64,000 nt of DNA, from NCBI GenBank assembly GCA_022606425.2, contig JAHDVF020000986.1, forward strand, positions 516,001-580,000. The letters run 5' to 3'. This document shows positions 61,915 through 64,000 of the stretch, one piece after another. The notes under the pieces are model-generated. The model was not told the DNA's origin. It did no database searches and saw nothing but the letters and a program-made list of their open reading frames with translations. The position numbers and the translations under genes are program-made. Within the stretch, counting starts at the first letter, position 1. Each line of letters starts with the position of its first letter. This stretch comes from Lepidostoma basale (Eukaryota; Arthropoda; Insecta; Trichoptera; Lepidostomatidae).

Positions 61915-64000
61915 ATTTCAACAGTTAATAATTTTTTTTTAGATACCTACTTGATTAAAATAAAGAATAACCTTTTAGTCGCATATTATCTCTTAACTCC
62001 ATTTGTTGTATACTTTTACATGCCAACTGACTACCTTTTTTGATTAACAGTTTCGATTCTGCCGCTTCGCCGGGACAAAACCCGACATCTAATGGGTAGC
62101 GTATACAAATATATTTCTCACAACATTTAAAATAATCAATTTTCAACGAAAAGGATGAGGGTATCGTAGCTCATTAACCTGCGAAAGGTTTCAGACACAT
62201 CGCAAAGTCTTTGTTGTTTTTGAACAGAGATTTAAGATATACATATAGTCATAAAACTAATTCATACAAGCATGTATTTATAAAACATTGTCTGCAGAAC
62301 AAAAATTCATTTAACTGTTCGTTTGCATACTGTTAACTTCCGAATTATTTTAAATATATTTTATATATGTACCATACAAGGAAACCTGTTACCCAACTTC
62401 AACTACTCTACGTGCCAAGAAAGATCTCCTAAAATAAAATCTTCTCGAGAGATGTATATTTCAACGTCTACATTAAAAGGTATCAACATTCAGACTGAAT
62501 CAAATATTTGGTTAGCGAGATGATACTAATCATTGAACAACTAATACTTAAGTCGGAATGTCTGCAAATGTATGTATTTGCGTGGTTGCAAAAAATGTGT
62601 TTACTGGATCGTTAATGGAATATTTCTTACGACCGATAAAAGCATCAATATTATGGAACAATGGTTCGATTGTTCCAACCAAAATCGTGGTATTTTTTTT
62701 GTTGTCGTTGTAATGTATACGAAGTTTTTAAAACATGCGCTTTTTCCAGAAAGTTTCATGCAGGTGATAAGATGTTTATTGTATTCCTGTATGCAGATTT
62801 AATTGAATGCCAAACATTATTACAGGCTATTTTCATATCAACGGCTACATTACTTTATTCAATCAGTCGAAGGCCAAATCAGTTAGTATCTAAACATTGA
62901 TCTCTATTATTTGTCTTTTTTTTCTATAAGTAGGAGTATGAAGTTACATAGATTTGGCTTATTGATTGTTTATATTAGTTATTGACCAAACGATTAACAT
63001 TTAAGACAATGTAATGTGATATTTGTAGTGTCTATTTTGAGAATCACCAATCAGTTCTCGGTACTCTTGCACAGTCTCAAAATTGAGATAGAATGACTAA
63101 ACATCTTGTCACAAACTCACAAAAGGTTAAAGGACAACTAATGCATTAATGTGTCTATTCTTGTACACAGAATGGAGAGCAGATTTTCTTGAGATGTCAT
63201 ATACCTACGTTTCAAAACCAATTATTTGCTGTGTACATCTAAATACGTAATTCTGGGTAATTCAAATTAATATTCCGAATCGTGATAATATTAATGGAAC
63301 AGTATATAAATTCAAACGCACGTTTTACCTGTTTATTATGAGAAAGCGATAATTCAAAGATATTGATTTATTGCCTAGAGACACATTCTTGGCAACATAA
63401 TTTAAACGAAAGATGCGTCGTTGGACACGTTTCAAACTGTTTTGAATATCATATTTACGATAAAACGGTGAATTTATTAGTAAGGAATGACACATTGTCA
63501 AGTGTAGGAATGTTCTAATACTTTCGTGCACCCTGCCCGATCGGACCGAATGGAGATTCAATTGATTGAACGGCAAGCCATTAACAGCATATTGATGGGA
63601 ATAACTAAAGCGTTAAATTCTCTTATATAAATCGCTGGTGGCCCCGCCATAATTTATAGATCAATTGTTCTTCATTAAAGTCATATCACATCAATAACTT
63701 AAAATGCTATTCGTAGACGTATTAGAGGAATATCATTAACAACTGCTATAAATATCTAATAATAGTATTCGTTCTTATACCTCAGGCACAAGTTGGAACA
63801 TCTCCATGGGTAGTAGCTGATATTTATCCATAATACGTGCAACGTTTGATTTACATATTTATGCCCTTTGGCGAATCTCGGGCATACAGAATTCACACAC
63901 CGACATCTAGCCAAGTAAGCTGCGTTTTTAATGTCTATGATCGCGTTCTCTGGAATGCGAACGTGGCGAATATGTAAAAATCTTTTGATCTCAGAAATTC
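61915..64000. other. No gene recognised
   Basis: AT-rich. Short frames (62323-62523, 62572-62802, 62661-62900, 63325-63576) have no recognisable features. 63590-63650 (GGTGGCCCCGCC) is a small GC patch. No repeat termini found. Confidence 0.4.

Overview
The window is nuclear DNA of an animal, most probably an insect; the order is not resolved. It is AT-rich, gene-poor and packed with decayed transposable elements. Evidence: one complete spliced gene (HDDC2) with short GT-AG introns, an intact mariner-type transposase, a deleted piggyBac-like element, tRNA-derived SINEs, and many 5'-truncated LINE copies whose C-terminal reverse-transcriptase sequences resemble those common in arthropods. There is no operon, ribosome binding site, CRISPR array or bacterial signal.

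Layout. 1-13 kb: LINE fragments of several families, a foldback element, a SINE with a 16-bp target duplication, the only RTE-type LINE copy with a long open reverse-transcriptase frame (2.9-4.2 kb), a 632-bp piggyBac-like element (5.3-5.9 kb) and a hammerhead-bearing foldback (8.35-8.78 kb). 13-24 kb: mostly LINE 3' ends, plus a small MITE at 17.15-17.40 kb. 24.45-25.53 kb: HDDC2 in four exons, with a 2.4-kb DNA transposon starting 77 bp after its stop codon. 28-33 kb: copies of a SINE that shares its 3' end with the RTE LINE, and a full-length mariner. 33-40 kb: LINE debris, foldbacks and a pogo-like MITE. 40.35-40.72 kb: first coding exon of a type II membrane protein (possibly an Eiger/TNF-like ligand) that continues beyond what could be traced. 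43.6-45.2 kb: a long inverted repeat carrying four hammerhead-ribozyme motifs. 46-64 kb: minisatellite, SINEs, LINE fragments, MITEs and unassigned AT-rich DNA.

The most interesting signal is a set of foldback elements with hammerhead-ribozyme-like cores (CTGANGA, stem II, GAAAC, then a very short stem III ending in GTH). The best preserved element (43589-45232) has two motifs per arm spaced about 585 bp, is flanked by a 14-bp duplication, and looks like a non-coding relative of Penelope-like elements or retrozymes. Older relatives are scattered across the window.

Few genes work together here. HDDC2 is a house-keeping nucleotidase, the 40.35-kb exon belongs to another gene, and everything else confidently identified is mobile DNA. 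All family assignments come from reading motifs by eye; no database search was run.
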